Position numbers and translations under genes: made by a program
Shown here: positions 44,996 through 52,849 of the stretch, one piece after another
Numbering within the stretch: the stretch's first letter is position 1
Layout of the letters: every line of letters begins with the position of its first letter
Origin: Streptomyces sp. SCUT-3
GTDB taxonomy: Bacteria; Actinomycetota; Actinomycetes; Streptomycetales; Streptomycetaceae
Direction of reading: 5' to 3'
Assembly (NCBI RefSeq): GCF_014083985.1
Contig: NZ_CP046907.1
Coordinates: forward strand, 3,510,501 to 3,574,500
Length of the DNA: 64,000 nt
The notes under the pieces: model-generated
Seen by the model: only the letters and a program-made list of their open reading frames with translations
Told to the model about the DNA's origin: nothing
The model's database searches: none

Positions 44996-45190
44996 CTAGT
45001 CGTGTGTGCCGTTGACGATCTCGACTCCGGACCGGGTGCCGGATTCGATCGCCGGGGCGAGGAAGGTGTGGGAGAGCCAGAAGCCGAAGAGAGCGATCAC
45101 GACGGCGACCCACATGCGGACGCCGAGGAACTTGGTTGCGGCCCAGGCGACGATGCCCAGGACCAGGACGAGCGGCAGGCTGACGGTCAC
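44996..45190 (-). CDS. small membrane protein of the spread operon
   Basis: 64 residues from GTG 45190. Two helices (LPLVLVLGIVAWAATKFLG, MWVAVVIALFGFWLSHTFL) and a short polar tail. It sits between the SpdA-like and SpdD-like genes and is typical of AICE spread operons. A CTCGTCTAG operator-like word overlaps its last codons. Confidence 0.75.
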   Translation of the reverse strand: MTVSLPLVLVLGIVAWAATKFLGVRMWVAVVIALFGFWLSHTFLAPAIESGTRSGVEIVNGTHD

Positions 45191-45205
45191 GGGGAGCAGG
45201 TCCTC

Positions 45206-45397
45206 TCAGCGGACGGGGCAACGGTGGGTGCGGGCGGCCAGCTCGGCCGCGGCGCGGGAGTCGTACTCGGCGGAGAAGCCGCAGCGCGGGGCGGTACAGG
45301 CGGCCGTGTGCCTCTCCCGGCCCCGGCCGTCGTAGGCAGTGCCGACCTGGACGGGACCGATGCGCAGCAGCCGGCGGAAGCGACGGAAGACGGACAT
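45206..45397 (-). CDS. mobile element transfer protein (SpdA-like)
   Basis: 63 residues from ATG 45397 behind AAGGAGAA. Basic N-terminus (FRRFRRLLRIGPVQVGTAYDGRGRERHTAACTAPRCGFSAEYDSR region) with a C..RC pair and a closing HRCPVR, suggesting zinc binding. This exact small family is annotated as mobile element transfer protein in many Streptomyces elements. Confidence 0.85.
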   Translation of the reverse strand: MSVFRRFRRLLRIGPVQVGTAYDGRGRERHTAACTAPRCGFSAEYDSRAAAELAARTHRCPVR

Positions 45398-45412
45398 GGG
45401 CAGTTCTCCTTG

Positions 45413-46156
45413 TCAGATCTGGGCGGCGATGGCTTCGGCGAGCGGTTCCGGGACGCCGAGGCGAGCGCGCAGGGTCGGGGTGTCGATGGGCGAGCCGGTC
45501 CGGGCGCGGTGGCCGTCAGCCACCTTCCGGGCGTGCTCGACCAGGGCGACCGGAACCCGCACCGCCGGGCGGGAGGGCTCAGGGGTCGGTTCCGGGACCG
45601 CTTCCGGTTCGGCCGTCTGCGGTTCGGGCTCGGGTAATTCGGGCGCCGGAGGCCCGGCGGCCTTCGAGGCCAGTACTGGGACGGGCTCCCGGACCGGGTG
45701 GGCCGACTCGACCGGGGCCGGCTCCGGCACCGGGGCGGGGAGCACGGGGGCCGACGGGATGGGCTGTGATGCGGACTTGGCGAGTGCGGGAGCGGTCGCG
45801 CTGTGGGCGAGGAGGCTGCCGCCGAGGAAGGCCAGGGCGGGCCATCCGGCGACCAGGATCCGCAGCCAGGCCGGGACGTGGTTCAGGTCGAGCAGCCCGG
45901 CGGTGGCCACGTTGGCGCCCAGGGAGGCCGCGAGGGCGATGAGGAACCAGCACCAGGCGGCGGCCCGGTCGGTGCCCGAGCGCAGCCGCCGCCAGGCGGC
46001 GACCATGAGCAGGTCGACCGAGACCGGGTAGGCCCAGGCCTTCCAGCCTTCCTGCCCGGCCGCGTGGGCGAGGTCGTGCAGGTGGGCGAAGGACAGCGCG
46101 GCGGCGATGGCCGCTTGGACGAGCACCGCGTCGACGCGGGCCAGGAGAGCGCGCAT
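45413..46156 (-). CDS. spdB: DUF2637 / SpdB-type spread protein
   Basis: 247 residues. Four hydrophobic segments in the first ~115 residues (VQAAIAAALSFAHLHDLAHAAG, AYPVSVDLLMVAAW, AAAWCWFLIALAASLGANVA, ILVAGWPALAFLGGSLL), as in DUF2637. A Pro/Glu-rich linker and a C-terminal helical segment follow (RVPVALVEHARKVADGHRARTG), resembling the DNA-binding tail of SpdB proteins. It forms membrane complexes with TraB for spread of DNA through septa. Confidence 0.88.
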   Translation of the reverse strand: MRALLARVDAVLVQAAIAAALSFAHLHDLAHAAGQEGWKAWAYPVSVDLLMVAAWRRLRSGTDRAAAWCWFLIALAASLGANVATAGLLDLNHVPAWLRILVAGWPALAFLGGSLLAHSATAPALAKSASQPIPSAPVLPAPVPEPAPVESAHPVREPVPVLASKAAGPPAPELPEPEPQTAEPEAVPEPTPEPSRPAVRVPVALVEHARKVADGHRARTGSPIDTPTLRARLGVPEPLAEAIAAQI

Positions 46157-46175
46157 GGCTGGGGTGTCCTTCCTG

Positions 46176-46385
46176 TCAGTCGGCGCTCTTGAGCGCGTCG
46201 GCCCGGGCGCGGGCGTCGGCGGCGACCTCGGCCGCTTCGGTGTCGTCGGGCCGGTCGGCGGCGATGCGCTCCAGCAAGTCCGCCTTGCGGTTCATCAGTT
46301 CGGTCCGGTCGCCGATCCCGCGGCGGCGGTGGGCGGCCAGGTCGGCGAGGAAGGCGGACACCTCGGAGAGGGAGGGGCGGGACAT
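46176..46385 (-). CDS. small conserved AICE protein
   Basis: 69 residues from ATG 46385 with GGAAGGA 5 bp upstream. Entirely helical and charged (EVSAFLADLAAHRRRGIGDRTELMNRKADLLERIAADRPDD region). It lies between the tra gene and spdB on the same strand with normal operon spacing. Comparable small helical proteins occur at this point of other Streptomyces elements; function unknown. Confidence 0.7.
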   Translation of the reverse strand: MSRPSLSEVSAFLADLAAHRRRGIGDRTELMNRKADLLERIAADRPDDTEAAEVAADARARADALKSAD

Positions 46386-46465
46386 GGCAGTCCTTCCGTG
46401 ATCAGGCATGGCGGGGGTAGGGACGTGGCGCGAGGCGGTCGCGCCGACCGTGGAACGGGAAGGGC

Positions 46466-47842
46466 TCAGCCGGTCGCCGGGCGCGGCACCAGCACCGGTG
46501 CGGGGTCGTCGACTGGAGCGGCGGACGCGGCGGGCCGGAAGGGGGCGAGGGCGGGCAGGTCGGGGACGAGGCCGGCGGTTTCCTGGCAGACGGCGGCGGC
46601 GTCGGCCAGGGACAGGTAGGGGGTGCGGATGCGGGACCAGCCGCCGGAGGTGTCCCCGGCGACGGCCAGGCCGGGACGTTCGGGCGCGATGGCGCAGGCC
46701 GCGTCCACCGCTTCGGGGGCGATGTCGCCGAGCGCCATCTTGGCCGAGGCTTCGTCGTTGACCCGGTGGCAGACCCGCCCGGTGAGCTGGGCGCGGAGCA
46801 TGGTGGCGCCCTTGCCCAGTTCGGCGCCGAAGCGCTGCCCGCACACCTCCAGGTAGATGCCGGCGGCCCGGCCGAGCTGGGCGAGGCGGACGAGCTGGGT
46901 GACCATCTCGTCCCGCCGTTCCTCGTCCTTCTTCGTGGCGACGAGGAAGAGTTCGGCCACCTCGTCGACGAACAGCACCACCGGGACGGGTCGCTCGTCC
47001 TCGGGCAGGCCCCAGATGTCGGAGGTGATCTCCTCGTCGGGGACGGTGGGCGCGATGCCCTGCCGGGTCTTGATCAGGTCGTAGCGGTCCTCCATCTCCT
47101 TGACCAGTACGGGCAGCAGTTCCGCTGCCTGTTGCGGGTCGGTGGCCAGTGCGGACAGGCGTGGGGCGAACGGGGCCAGTTCCACCCCGCGCTTGCAGTC
47201 GATGCCCACCAGGGCCACCGGTTGCGGGGCGAGCCCGGCGACCAAGTGGCGCAGGTACATGGACTTGCCCGACAGGGTGGCGCCGAGGGTGAGTTGGTGC
47301 GGGACGGCCCGGTAGTCGCGGACGAACGCGGTGGTGTCCTCCCGCAGGGCCACCGGCACTTTGAGGAAGCCGCCGCCGGTCTTCCGGGGCATCCGTACCG
47401 TCCGCAGCACGTCGAAGCCGATCAGGCGCAGCTCGACCACGCCGGGCTTGACCTCGGTCACGTACACCGCGTGGACACCCCAGGCGTGCCGCAGCCGCTC
47501 CGCCGAGGCCGCCACGTCCGCCGGCTCCTGCCCCGGGGCCAGCCGCAGCCGCAACCGCAGCCCGGTCGTGGTGGGACGGATGACGCCCCGGCGGGGCGGA
47601 ACCGGCCGCACCTCCCGGCGAGTGGCCGCCCGCACCGCCAGGGCCCGCAGCCGGGACGGGGCCACAGTCAGCCCGCACGCCTCCATGACCGAGCCGTACG
47701 AGCCGAGCAGCCGGGCGGTGGCCACCGGCAGGCCGAGCGTGGACCAGTAGGCCGCCGGATGCCTGGCCCGGAGGTAGGCGGCCCCACCACCGATCGCGAC
47801 GACCGGGCCGCCCACCTCCAACAGCGTCGTCAGCTCCGACAT
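46466..47842 (-). CDS. traB: FtsK/SpoIIIE-type DNA translocase (TraB/TraSA)
   Basis: 458 residues from ATG 47842, whose first base overlaps the upstream stop. Walker A 'GATLSGKSMYL' (~186-196), Walker B 'VVLFVDEVAEL' (~285-296), then 'LAQLGRAAGIYLEVCGQRFG', as in FtsK motors. The N-terminus has one weak hydrophobic segment. Streptomyces elements transfer double-stranded DNA with one such hexameric ATPase and need no relaxase. A complete, intact gene, so conjugative transfer is plausible. Confidence 0.95.
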   Translation of the reverse strand: MSELTTLLEVGGPVVAIGGGAAYLRARHPAAYWSTLGLPVATARLLGSYGSVMEACGLTVAPSRLRALAVRAATRREVRPVPPRRGVIRPTTTGLRLRLRLAPGQEPADVAASAERLRHAWGVHAVYVTEVKPGVVELRLIGFDVLRTVRMPRKTGGGFLKVPVALREDTTAFVRDYRAVPHQLTLGATLSGKSMYLRHLVAGLAPQPVALVGIDCKRGVELAPFAPRLSALATDPQQAAELLPVLVKEMEDRYDLIKTRQGIAPTVPDEEITSDIWGLPEDERPVPVVLFVDEVAELFLVATKKDEERRDEMVTQLVRLAQLGRAAGIYLEVCGQRFGAELGKGATMLRAQLTGRVCHRVNDEASAKMALGDIAPEAVDAACAIAPERPGLAVAGDTSGGWSRIRTPYLSLADAAAVCQETAGLVPDLPALAPFRPAASAAPVDDPAPVLVPRPATG

Positions 47843-48198
47843 CAGGCCGACGCCCCCACCGGGACGGGGAAGGCGCCCGGGGCCACTGCGGCCGCCCGGA
47901 AGGCGATGCCGTGCCGCTGCTGGCCGTTGAAGACGTTCTCCCACGGCCGGGCCACCAGGCCGACCAGCGAGACCGGGGCCCCGAGCGTCAGGCCCTCGGT
48001 CACGCCGCTCTCGGGCACGGTGACCTGGAGGAGCGAGGATTCGCCCCCGTCGATGTAGACCACGCCGATCTTCATCAGCGTCTCGCCGGTCACGGCGTCG
48101 GTGGCGACCTCTCCGGTCTGCCGGTCCCTGATCTTCTTCTCCGGAGCCTCGGTGAGCAGGATCGTCGCCGACGAGGTCTCGACTCGGATGGAACGCAA
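47842..48198 (-). CDS. conserved AICE protein upstream of traB
   Basis: 118 residues if started at TTG 48198, which has GGAGGAG 8 bp upstream; no ATG or GTG is better placed. Beta-rich: 'IRVETSSATILLTEAPEKKIRDRQTGEVATD', 'MKIGVVYIDGGESSLLQVTVPESGV', 'VSLVGLVARPWENVFNGQQRHGIAFRA'. The pattern recalls an OB-fold, single-strand-binding type protein. It is the first gene of the transfer operon and is translationally coupled to traB. Two GntR-type operators lie upstream. Confidence 0.82.
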   Translation of the reverse strand: MRSIRVETSSATILLTEAPEKKIRDRQTGEVATDAVTGETLMKIGVVYIDGGESSLLQVTVPESGVTEGLTLGAPVSLVGLVARPWENVFNGQQRHGIAFRAAAVAPGAFPVPVGASA

Positions 48199-48244
48199 GT
48201 GGACTTCTCCTCCTGTGCTGCCGAAACCACCGCACACTTCACCT

Positions 48245-48260
48245 AGTCGTCTAGACAAGA
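48245..48260. promoter_or_regulatory. KorSA-type operator in transfer-operon promoter (imperfect)
   Basis: AGTCGTCTAGACAAGA matches ACTCGT-N4-ACGAGT with three mismatches. It lies about 45 bp upstream of the first transfer-operon start. Confidence 0.55.
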
Positions 48261-48319
48261 TGCGGCGCAGTGGTCCCGGACGGGCGGGAACGCGGACCAC
48301 TGTGCCACAGGAGACAACT

Positions 48320-48335
48320 ACTCGTCTATACGAGT
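48320..48335. promoter_or_regulatory. KorSA-type operator (best copy)
   Basis: ACTCGTCTATACGAGT has perfect 6-bp arms around a 4-bp centre. It lies in the 207-bp promoter region between the repressor gene and the transfer operon. Confidence 0.7.
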
Positions 48336-48405
48336 TTGGGTATTGGCGTGTACGAGTCCGAAGTCCGGGGCCCCCGGAGCCGTGGCGCACGCCCGCCACC
48401 GGCGT

Positions 48406-49194
48406 TCAGGTCGCCGGGAGCTGGTAGGCCAGGACGTAGGCGTCGGCGGCCATCACCGTGTCGCAGACCTCCACTGCGCGGCCGGTGGTGTCGTGGGCGG
48501 TGCGGATCAGGTGGATGACGGGGACGCCCGCGGCGAGCCGGAGCGTCTTGATCTCGTCGGGGGAGGGCATCCGGGCGCGGATCTCCTCGTCGAAGTGGTC
48601 CAGGCGGTGGCCCAGCTCCTCCAGGCGTGCGTAGATGCCGCCGGGGCCGGGGTTGGGCTCGGCGATCGGGGTGCCCCGGGCGATGTCGAGCGGGAGGTAG
48701 GAGACGGCGAACTCCACCGGCCGGTTGTCCAGCAGATACCGACGGCGCCGGGCCAGCACGCGGCGCGGGGAACCGAGCCGGGCGGCGATGTCCTGCGTGG
48801 GCCGCTCCTCGCGCACCTCCAGACTGTCCACCTCCGGGCGGGAGCCCGCGGCGTCCGCCTCCACGATGAACGCCGACTTGCCCTGCTCGCGGTGGCGGCG
48901 GGCGAACCGGTCGGAGGCCAGCCGGCGGACCGGCGGGCGCGGCCGGACGTACACGCCCCTGCCGTGCTCCGACACCACCAGCCCTTCCGTCTGGAGCAGG
49001 GAGAGGGAGTTGCGCACGGTCATCCGCGAGACGCCGTAATGCTCGACCAGCTCCGATTCCGACGGGAGCTTGTCGCCCTCCTTGAAACGGCCCTTGTCGA
49101 TCGCCTCGCGGAGCTGGTCGGCGATCTGCCGGAACACCGCACGATCACTGGTCGGATCCAACGCCCCGAGAACGCCGGAAGAGATAGGAGGCAC
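48406..49194 (-). CDS. GntR-family repressor (KorSA-like)
   Basis: 262 residues from GTG 49194. N-terminal GntR winged helix (~20-88): 'FRQIADQLREAIDKGRFKEGDKLPSESELVEHYGVSRMTVRNSLSLL'. The C-terminus is a UTRA effector domain (RRRYLLDNRPVEFAVSYLPLDIARGTP ... VIHLIRTAHDTTGRAVEVCDTVM). In pSAM2 KorSA represses the replication activator and controls transfer. Operator-like palindromes flank this gene on both sides, including one just upstream of its own start (49207-49222). A truncated near-copy lies outside attR. Confidence 0.92.
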   Translation of the reverse strand: MPPISSGVLGALDPTSDRAVFRQIADQLREAIDKGRFKEGDKLPSESELVEHYGVSRMTVRNSLSLLQTEGLVVSEHGRGVYVRPRPPVRRLASDRFARRHREQGKSAFIVEADAAGSRPEVDSLEVREERPTQDIAARLGSPRRVLARRRRYLLDNRPVEFAVSYLPLDIARGTPIAEPNPGPGGIYARLEELGHRLDHFDEEIRARMPSPDEIKTLRLAAGVPVIHLIRTAHDTTGRAVEVCDTVMAADAYVLAYQLPAT

Positions 49195-49206
49195 GAGTAC
49201 TCCTTT

Positions 49207-49222
49207 AGGTATCTAGACGAGC
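49207..49222. promoter_or_regulatory. KorSA-type operator, autoregulatory position
   Basis: AGGTATCTAGACGAGC: the right arm ACGAG(C) is good, the left arm diverged. It lies 13 bp upstream of the repressor start and 56 bp before the divergent Nudix gene. Confidence 0.5.
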
Positions 49223-49277
49223 TACCAAATTTTGTTGCTACCGTGGGCAGCCTAGCCAGCCGAGGAGACCAGGGACT

Positions 49278-49709
49278 GTGAGCACCGAGCGCCCCCACTC
49301 CGTGAGCGTCGCCGGAGTCATCGTCGACGACCAGGGCCGAGCCCTGCTGATCAAGCGACGCGACAACGGCCACTGGGAGCCCCCGGGCGGTGTCCTGGAA
49401 GCCGGCGAGACCATTCCCGACGCTCTGCAGCGCGAGGTCCTGGAAGAGACCGGGATCAAGATCGCTCTCCCGGCCGCCCTCACCGGCGTCTACAAGAACA
49501 TGACCGGGCTGATCGTCTCCCTCGTCTTCCGCTGCGAGGCGGTCGACGGAAGCCCGACCACCGGCGAGGAGACCCGCGCCCTGCGCTGGGCCACCCGCGA
49601 CGAGGTCATAGAGCTCACCGACGAGGCCTACGCCGTGCGCGTCCTGGACGCGTTGGACGCGGCCTCCCCGCCGGCGGTCCGCGCCCATGACGGCGTGCGA
49701 CTCGTCTAG
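49278..49709 (+). CDS. Nudix hydrolase (Pif-like, AICE-borne)
   Basis: 143 residues from GTG 49278. A full Nudix box spans ~37-60: GG at 37-38, AGE, then REVLEETGI, giving the GX5EX7REUXEEXGU pattern. Nudix proteins are standard in AICEs; in pSAM2 the equivalent Pif prevents redundant transfer between element-carrying cells. Divergent from the repressor, so it shares the regulated promoter region. An operator-like CTCGTCTAG overlaps its stop. Confidence 0.92.
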   Translation: MSTERPHSVSVAGVIVDDQGRALLIKRRDNGHWEPPGGVLEAGETIPDALQREVLEETGIKIALPAALTGVYKNMTGLIVSLVFRCEAVDGSPTTGEETRALRWATRDEVIELTDEAYAVRVLDALDAASPPAVRAHDGVRLV

Positions 49710-49715
49710 CTGAAT
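49700..49715. promoter_or_regulatory. half KorSA-type operator at Nudix stop
   Basis: ACTCGT-CTAG-CTGAAT: left arm perfect, right arm lost. Weak candidate. Confidence 0.35.
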
Positions 49716-49749
49716 CCCACTGCCCATGGCGGCCTACCAGCACGAAGGA

Positions 49750-49765
49750 ACTTGTATGGACGAGT
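49750..49765. promoter_or_regulatory. KorSA-type operator overlapping a start codon
   Basis: ACTTGT-ATGG-ACGAGT: one mismatch in the left arm, right arm perfect. The central ATG is the start codon of the HATPase gene, so repressor binding would block that gene directly. Confidence 0.6.
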
Positions 49766-50196
49766 ATATGAGTACGGTGCGGGTCTGGGGACTCACTTGC
49801 CCAGGTTTCCCCGAAGAGGTGGGCCGCGCTCGGCGCTGGACCCGCGACATCCTGCGTGAATGTCCGTGCGCGGACGACGCCGCCCTGATCGTCACCGAAC
49901 TGGGAGCCAACGCCCTCGTCCACACCGCCAGCGGCGATAAGAACGGCAGCTTCCACATCACCCTCGCCCTGTCCGATCAGGCGGTCGTTATCGCCGTCAG
50001 CGACTCCGGAAGCGCCGGCACCACCCCGCGCATCAAGCGCCCCGACCAGGACGCCACCTGCGGCCGCGGACTCGGCATGGTCGAAATCCTCGCCACCCGC
50101 CTGGACATCCACGGCAGCGACCACGGCCGCACCATCACCGCCGAACTTCGCATGAGCAAGGACTGCGGAACCGCCCCCGGAGAACGCACATGCTGA
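49756..50196 (+). CDS. HATPase_c_2 ATP-binding protein carried by the AICE
   Basis: 146 residues from ATG 49756 with GAAGGAA upstream. GHKL boxes are visible: 'ADDAALIVTELGANALVHTAS' (N box), 'VVIAVSDSGSAG' (G1) and 'CGRGLGMVEILATRLDIHGSDHGRTI' (G2). It is an anti-sigma-kinase-like protein of the Streptomyces class. On the element it may alter host sigma-factor control, an inference only. An operator of the element's GntR repressor overlaps its start codon. Its end overlaps the next gene by 7 bp. Confidence 0.85.
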   Translation: MDEYMSTVRVWGLTCPGFPEEVGRARRWTRDILRECPCADDAALIVTELGANALVHTASGDKNGSFHITLALSDQAVVIAVSDSGSAGTTPRIKRPDQDATCGRGLGMVEILATRLDIHGSDHGRTITAELRMSKDCGTAPGERTC

Positions 50197-50630
50197 CCCT
50201 GGACGAACTCCACGCCTTACAGGGCCCCGCGCTCCGGCACGGCTACTGGTGCGAGGCCATCGCCCACACCCACCAGGACGGCTGCGTCTTCTGGCTCGGC
50301 TCCCACCTGACAGCCACCCCGCGTCTCGCCCTGCGCTGGCTCCGCTCCCGCGTCCGCGACGTGGCAGACCAACTCGACCCGGCCCCAGCCCACCCCGCCC
50401 GTTGCTGGCTCGACGACCAGACCGAGCACGAACGAGCCTTGGCCGCTCTCGTAGGCGGCGAGTTGTACGCCCTCACTCTCGCCGACGACACCACCCGCTA
50501 CCTCCTGTCGGCCCGCCCTAATCCAATGGACTGTGCAACCGGTCAGCTTCCTGATGCTGGCGCATCGTCAGGCCAGCAAGCTCCCACCTGCGCAGAACAG
50601 TTCACCAGATACATGACATGGGGCGAGTAA
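50190..50630 (+). CDS. conserved hypothetical AICE protein
   Basis: 146 residues from ATG 50190, overlapping the HATPase gene by 7 bp, so the two are translationally coupled. Features: 'GYWCEAIAHTHQDGCVFWLGSHLTATPRLALRWLRSRVRDVADQLDP' region, a Trp/Arg-rich middle and a polar tail ending TRYMTWGE. No known domain recognised. Its last ~20 codons recur, diverged, in the relic element at about 56100-56158, so it is part of the shared AICE backbone rather than recent cargo. Confidence 0.7.
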   Translation: MLTLDELHALQGPALRHGYWCEAIAHTHQDGCVFWLGSHLTATPRLALRWLRSRVRDVADQLDPAPAHPARCWLDDQTEHERALAALVGGELYALTLADDTTRYLLSARPNPMDCATGQLPDAGASSGQQAPTCAEQFTRYMTWGE

Positions 50631-51148
50631 CAACTTTCTCTACGGGTTCAAGGCGGCTCGCTCCGCTCGCCGCGCGCGGCCCGCGGGGCGGACCGCCGCT
50701 CCTGTCTCCGCCCCGCTCCGGCCCGCCCCGCCGCCCGCGCGCCAACGACAGCCGCCTCATGGGGGTCGAGCACCATCACGACCCGGTCGTCATCGAGCGA
50801 CGACCACAGCGCCACGTCCCGGGGCGCCGGCCAGGCTTCGAGTTCAGGTCAGCAGCCCGCACCGGGAGGGCGGCATCGGTGGACTGGCTTACATGGCGGG
50901 TGCACTGCCGGGTGCGGGATGCCCGTTGTGCGCGTAGAGAGGCTGGCTACAAGGGAGGGCGCCTGTGGGGCCTGGGCGCCATCGCCAGCGACTCCCGTCA
51001 CTGATGCAGGCCGGTGAAGTCAGCTGCTGCCGCGCCGTGGCAGGCCGCCGTCCTCAGCGATACCCAAAGACGGGGCCGGCCTTCCTACGACCTGACAGTG
51101 TGGGCGACTCGGCCGACTCCTCCGAGGTGAAGCAGTCGGCAACGGGGA
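50631..51148. other. AICE backbone spacer without a supported gene
   Basis: 518 bp. The first ~35 bp (to the CGGCTCGCTCC word) also occur outside attR, so they are old backbone. The next ~90 bp are extremely GC-rich (CGCGCGCGGCCCGCGGGGCGG-like). No frame has a ribosome site or recognisable product. A replication or single-strand initiation function is possible but not shown. Confidence 0.4.
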
Positions 51149-51595
51149 TCAGTGCTCGTAGAGGTGACCTCGCACCAGCGGGTCGGCCTCCAGGACGAAG
51201 TCGACCACCGACCAGAACTCTGCCAAGCGAGGGTGCCGGAGTCCGGCCTCGCGATCGAGCTTCTGGCCGAAGAGGGGGCCGTCCGGGTAGATCGTGCCCG
51301 CATCGACGAGGGTGGCAGCGGGCGTCGTCTGGCCGACCACCGGGCCGACACGGCAGCCGAAGGAGACATGGCCGCTCATGGCTTCCACGCCCTGGCCCCA
51401 CGTTCCGAAGATCACGTCTATCCATGCGTCGTGGTCGCGGTCGGTGTGGTGGTAGCAGTTCGCGTAGTACAGCGCGTGCGGAGTGCCGTCCGCGTGGACG
51501 AGACACCAAGAACGCTCGATCGGAGCGCTGCAGCACTCGCAGGTGAACGAACGTGTCTGACGGTCGGGACCGAGGGTCAGCAACATGGCGTACAT
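51149..51595 (-). CDS. hypothetical protein with CxxC pair, AICE cargo
   Basis: 148 residues from ATG 51595 (or ATG 51586). 'TFTCECCSAPIERSWCLVHADGTPHALYYANCYHH', then 'DAWIDVIFGTWGQGVEAMSGHVSFGCRVGPVVG', looks like a compact alpha/beta protein with a possible Cys/His metal site near the N-terminus. The C-terminal part is 'RHPRLAEFWSVVDFVLEADPLVRGHLYEH'. Ribosome site weak. I do not recognise the family. It points away from the HNH gene. Confidence 0.6.
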   Translation of the reverse strand: MYAMLLTLGPDRQTRSFTCECCSAPIERSWCLVHADGTPHALYYANCYHHTDRDHDAWIDVIFGTWGQGVEAMSGHVSFGCRVGPVVGQTTPAATLVDAGTIYPDGPLFGQKLDREAGLRHPRLAEFWSVVDFVLEADPLVRGHLYEH

Positions 51596-51741
51596 ACTGA
51601 CGCAGGCGCCGGCAGGGCATGCTCTGGCCGTGCCCGCCACGTGCCCGATGCCACGGGGAACACCGGTGAGCCGCGGGGCGACACAGTCGCTGGACAAGCG
51701 AACGGCCCTTGACCGTTTTTCTTGGTCAGAGGCCGTCCCTT

Positions 51742-51815
51742 TGGTGTGGCGGGTGCGGGGTCCGAACCTGCGTAGGCGTAAGCCGACAGATTCCCCATCT
51801 GCTAGACCGGGAGCT
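51742..51815 (-). pseudogene. tRNA-like relic (tRNA-Tyr-like 3' part, anticodon loop TGGGGAA)
   Basis: On the minus strand: an anticodon stem GCAGA/TCTGT around a 7-nt loop TGGGGAA, then a long variable arm (CGGCTTACGCCTACG) as in class II tRNAs, a T arm GCAGG-TTCGGAC-CCCGC with one mismatch, an acceptor strand ACCCGCC, and a CCA-containing end. The variable and T arms read like bacterial tRNA-Tyr. The 5' acceptor strand (GGCGGGT) is absent and U33 is replaced, so this is not a working tRNA. Perhaps an attachment-site remnant of an SLP1-like element, which uses tRNA-Tyr. Confidence 0.55.
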
Positions 51816-51870
51816 GTGAAGCAGGAGACCATGAGCCAGTAGTCGCGTAGGACTTGGAGGAGGAATACAT

Positions 51871-52659
51871 ATGGCTGAGCGGTCGCCAATTCCGGAGGGT
51901 ACTAAGCGAGTAGTCAGAAGAAGATGCGGATTTGGGTGTGTACTGTGTGGCGCCCCGATCTACCAGTATGACCATATGCATGACTGGGCACTTGGTGGTG
52001 CTGATGACGCCGAAAACTTGACTCTACTTTGCGCCAGTCATCATGAGGAGAAGACGAAGAAGCTAATCCCCCTAGAAAAGGTAAGGCGAGCCAACAAGGA
52101 CCCATTCAATCGCTCTCGGGAATCATCTCCTGCTCACATATTGCATTACTTTGGAGACAGCTTCGAAGTTATTCTGGGGTCACTCAGGTTCACCCAAAAG
52201 CTTGACGCCGAAGGGGCCTGTAAACTGGTTAGTATTAATTCTGAAACCCTCCTCAAGTTGAGACTTGAGGAGGGCAATCTGCTGATTACCCTAAAGCTTT
52301 ACGATGTCAGAGGTGAACCCCTGGTTACGATCATTGACAACGAACTCACCTATAAGATGGCAAGCTGGGACGTTGAATTTATCGGACGGGCTTTGACCAT
52401 CAGGGAGGGAAAGAAAAAGATTCAAGCTAGGCTAGCTTTCGGCCCTCCGCGTCTACTAAATCTTCAGCGTGGCCTTTTTGTGCATCGAGGACTGAGGGTA
52501 GAGGTGACCCCTGATGGAGTTCGCGTACCGAATCATGGCATTTCACTGCAAGGGGGAGCATGGACTGGTGTGTATGGGCGCGGGATCGTCGCCTACGACA
52601 AACACCACAGCGGTGAAAATTTTGATGACGCATTCTTGATTATTCCGGTAGATGAATAA
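51871..52659 (+). CDS. HNH endonuclease with beta-rich C-terminal domain (AICE cargo)
   Basis: 262 residues from ATG 51871 behind GGAGGA. The N-terminus holds an HNH fold: Cys19, Cys23, Cys26 in CGFGCVLCG, then D34-H35, D38, 'LGG', N49 and C54-ASHH58, the zinc-bound HNH pattern. Residues ~100-262 are mostly beta strands (LLKLRLEEGNLLITLKLYDV, VEFIGRALTIREGKKKIQARL) of no family I recognise, perhaps a sensor or target-binding domain. Base composition is near 50% GC, far below the rest, so it was acquired recently. First of three cargo genes. Confidence 0.88.
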   Translation: MAERSPIPEGTKRVVRRRCGFGCVLCGAPIYQYDHMHDWALGGADDAENLTLLCASHHEEKTKKLIPLEKVRRANKDPFNRSRESSPAHILHYFGDSFEVILGSLRFTQKLDAEGACKLVSINSETLLKLRLEEGNLLITLKLYDVRGEPLVTIIDNELTYKMASWDVEFIGRALTIREGKKKIQARLAFGPPRLLNLQRGLFVHRGLRVEVTPDGVRVPNHGISLQGGAWTGVYGRGIVAYDKHHSGENFDDAFLIIPVDE

Positions 52660-52849
52660 CTCAATAATGGATGGCTCGCGCTTTGTTGTTCCCCAGGGCG
52701 GTTATTGGAATCCCCCGGCGCAAGTCATAGGTGAGCTTGGAGTCCTGTCTATATTTTTGCCTTTCTGTCGACTGATATTAGTTGTTGGCATTGAGGATAG
52801 AATAATGCAGTGATCTCAATGGAGAGAACAGATTAGAAGGGGGAAAGTT

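Noticed and set aside
43139-45637. Long plus-strand frame through the AICE replication region
   Set aside because: Antisense to repSA and the spd genes, all of which match known element proteins.
50618-51004. 128-codon frame after the AICE hypothetical gene
   Set aside because: No ribosome site, Arg/Pro-rich composition typical of out-of-frame GC-rich DNA, no homology recognised.
51577-51842. Short frames on both strands across the tRNA-like relic
   Set aside because: They overlap the tRNA-like structure and have no coding character.
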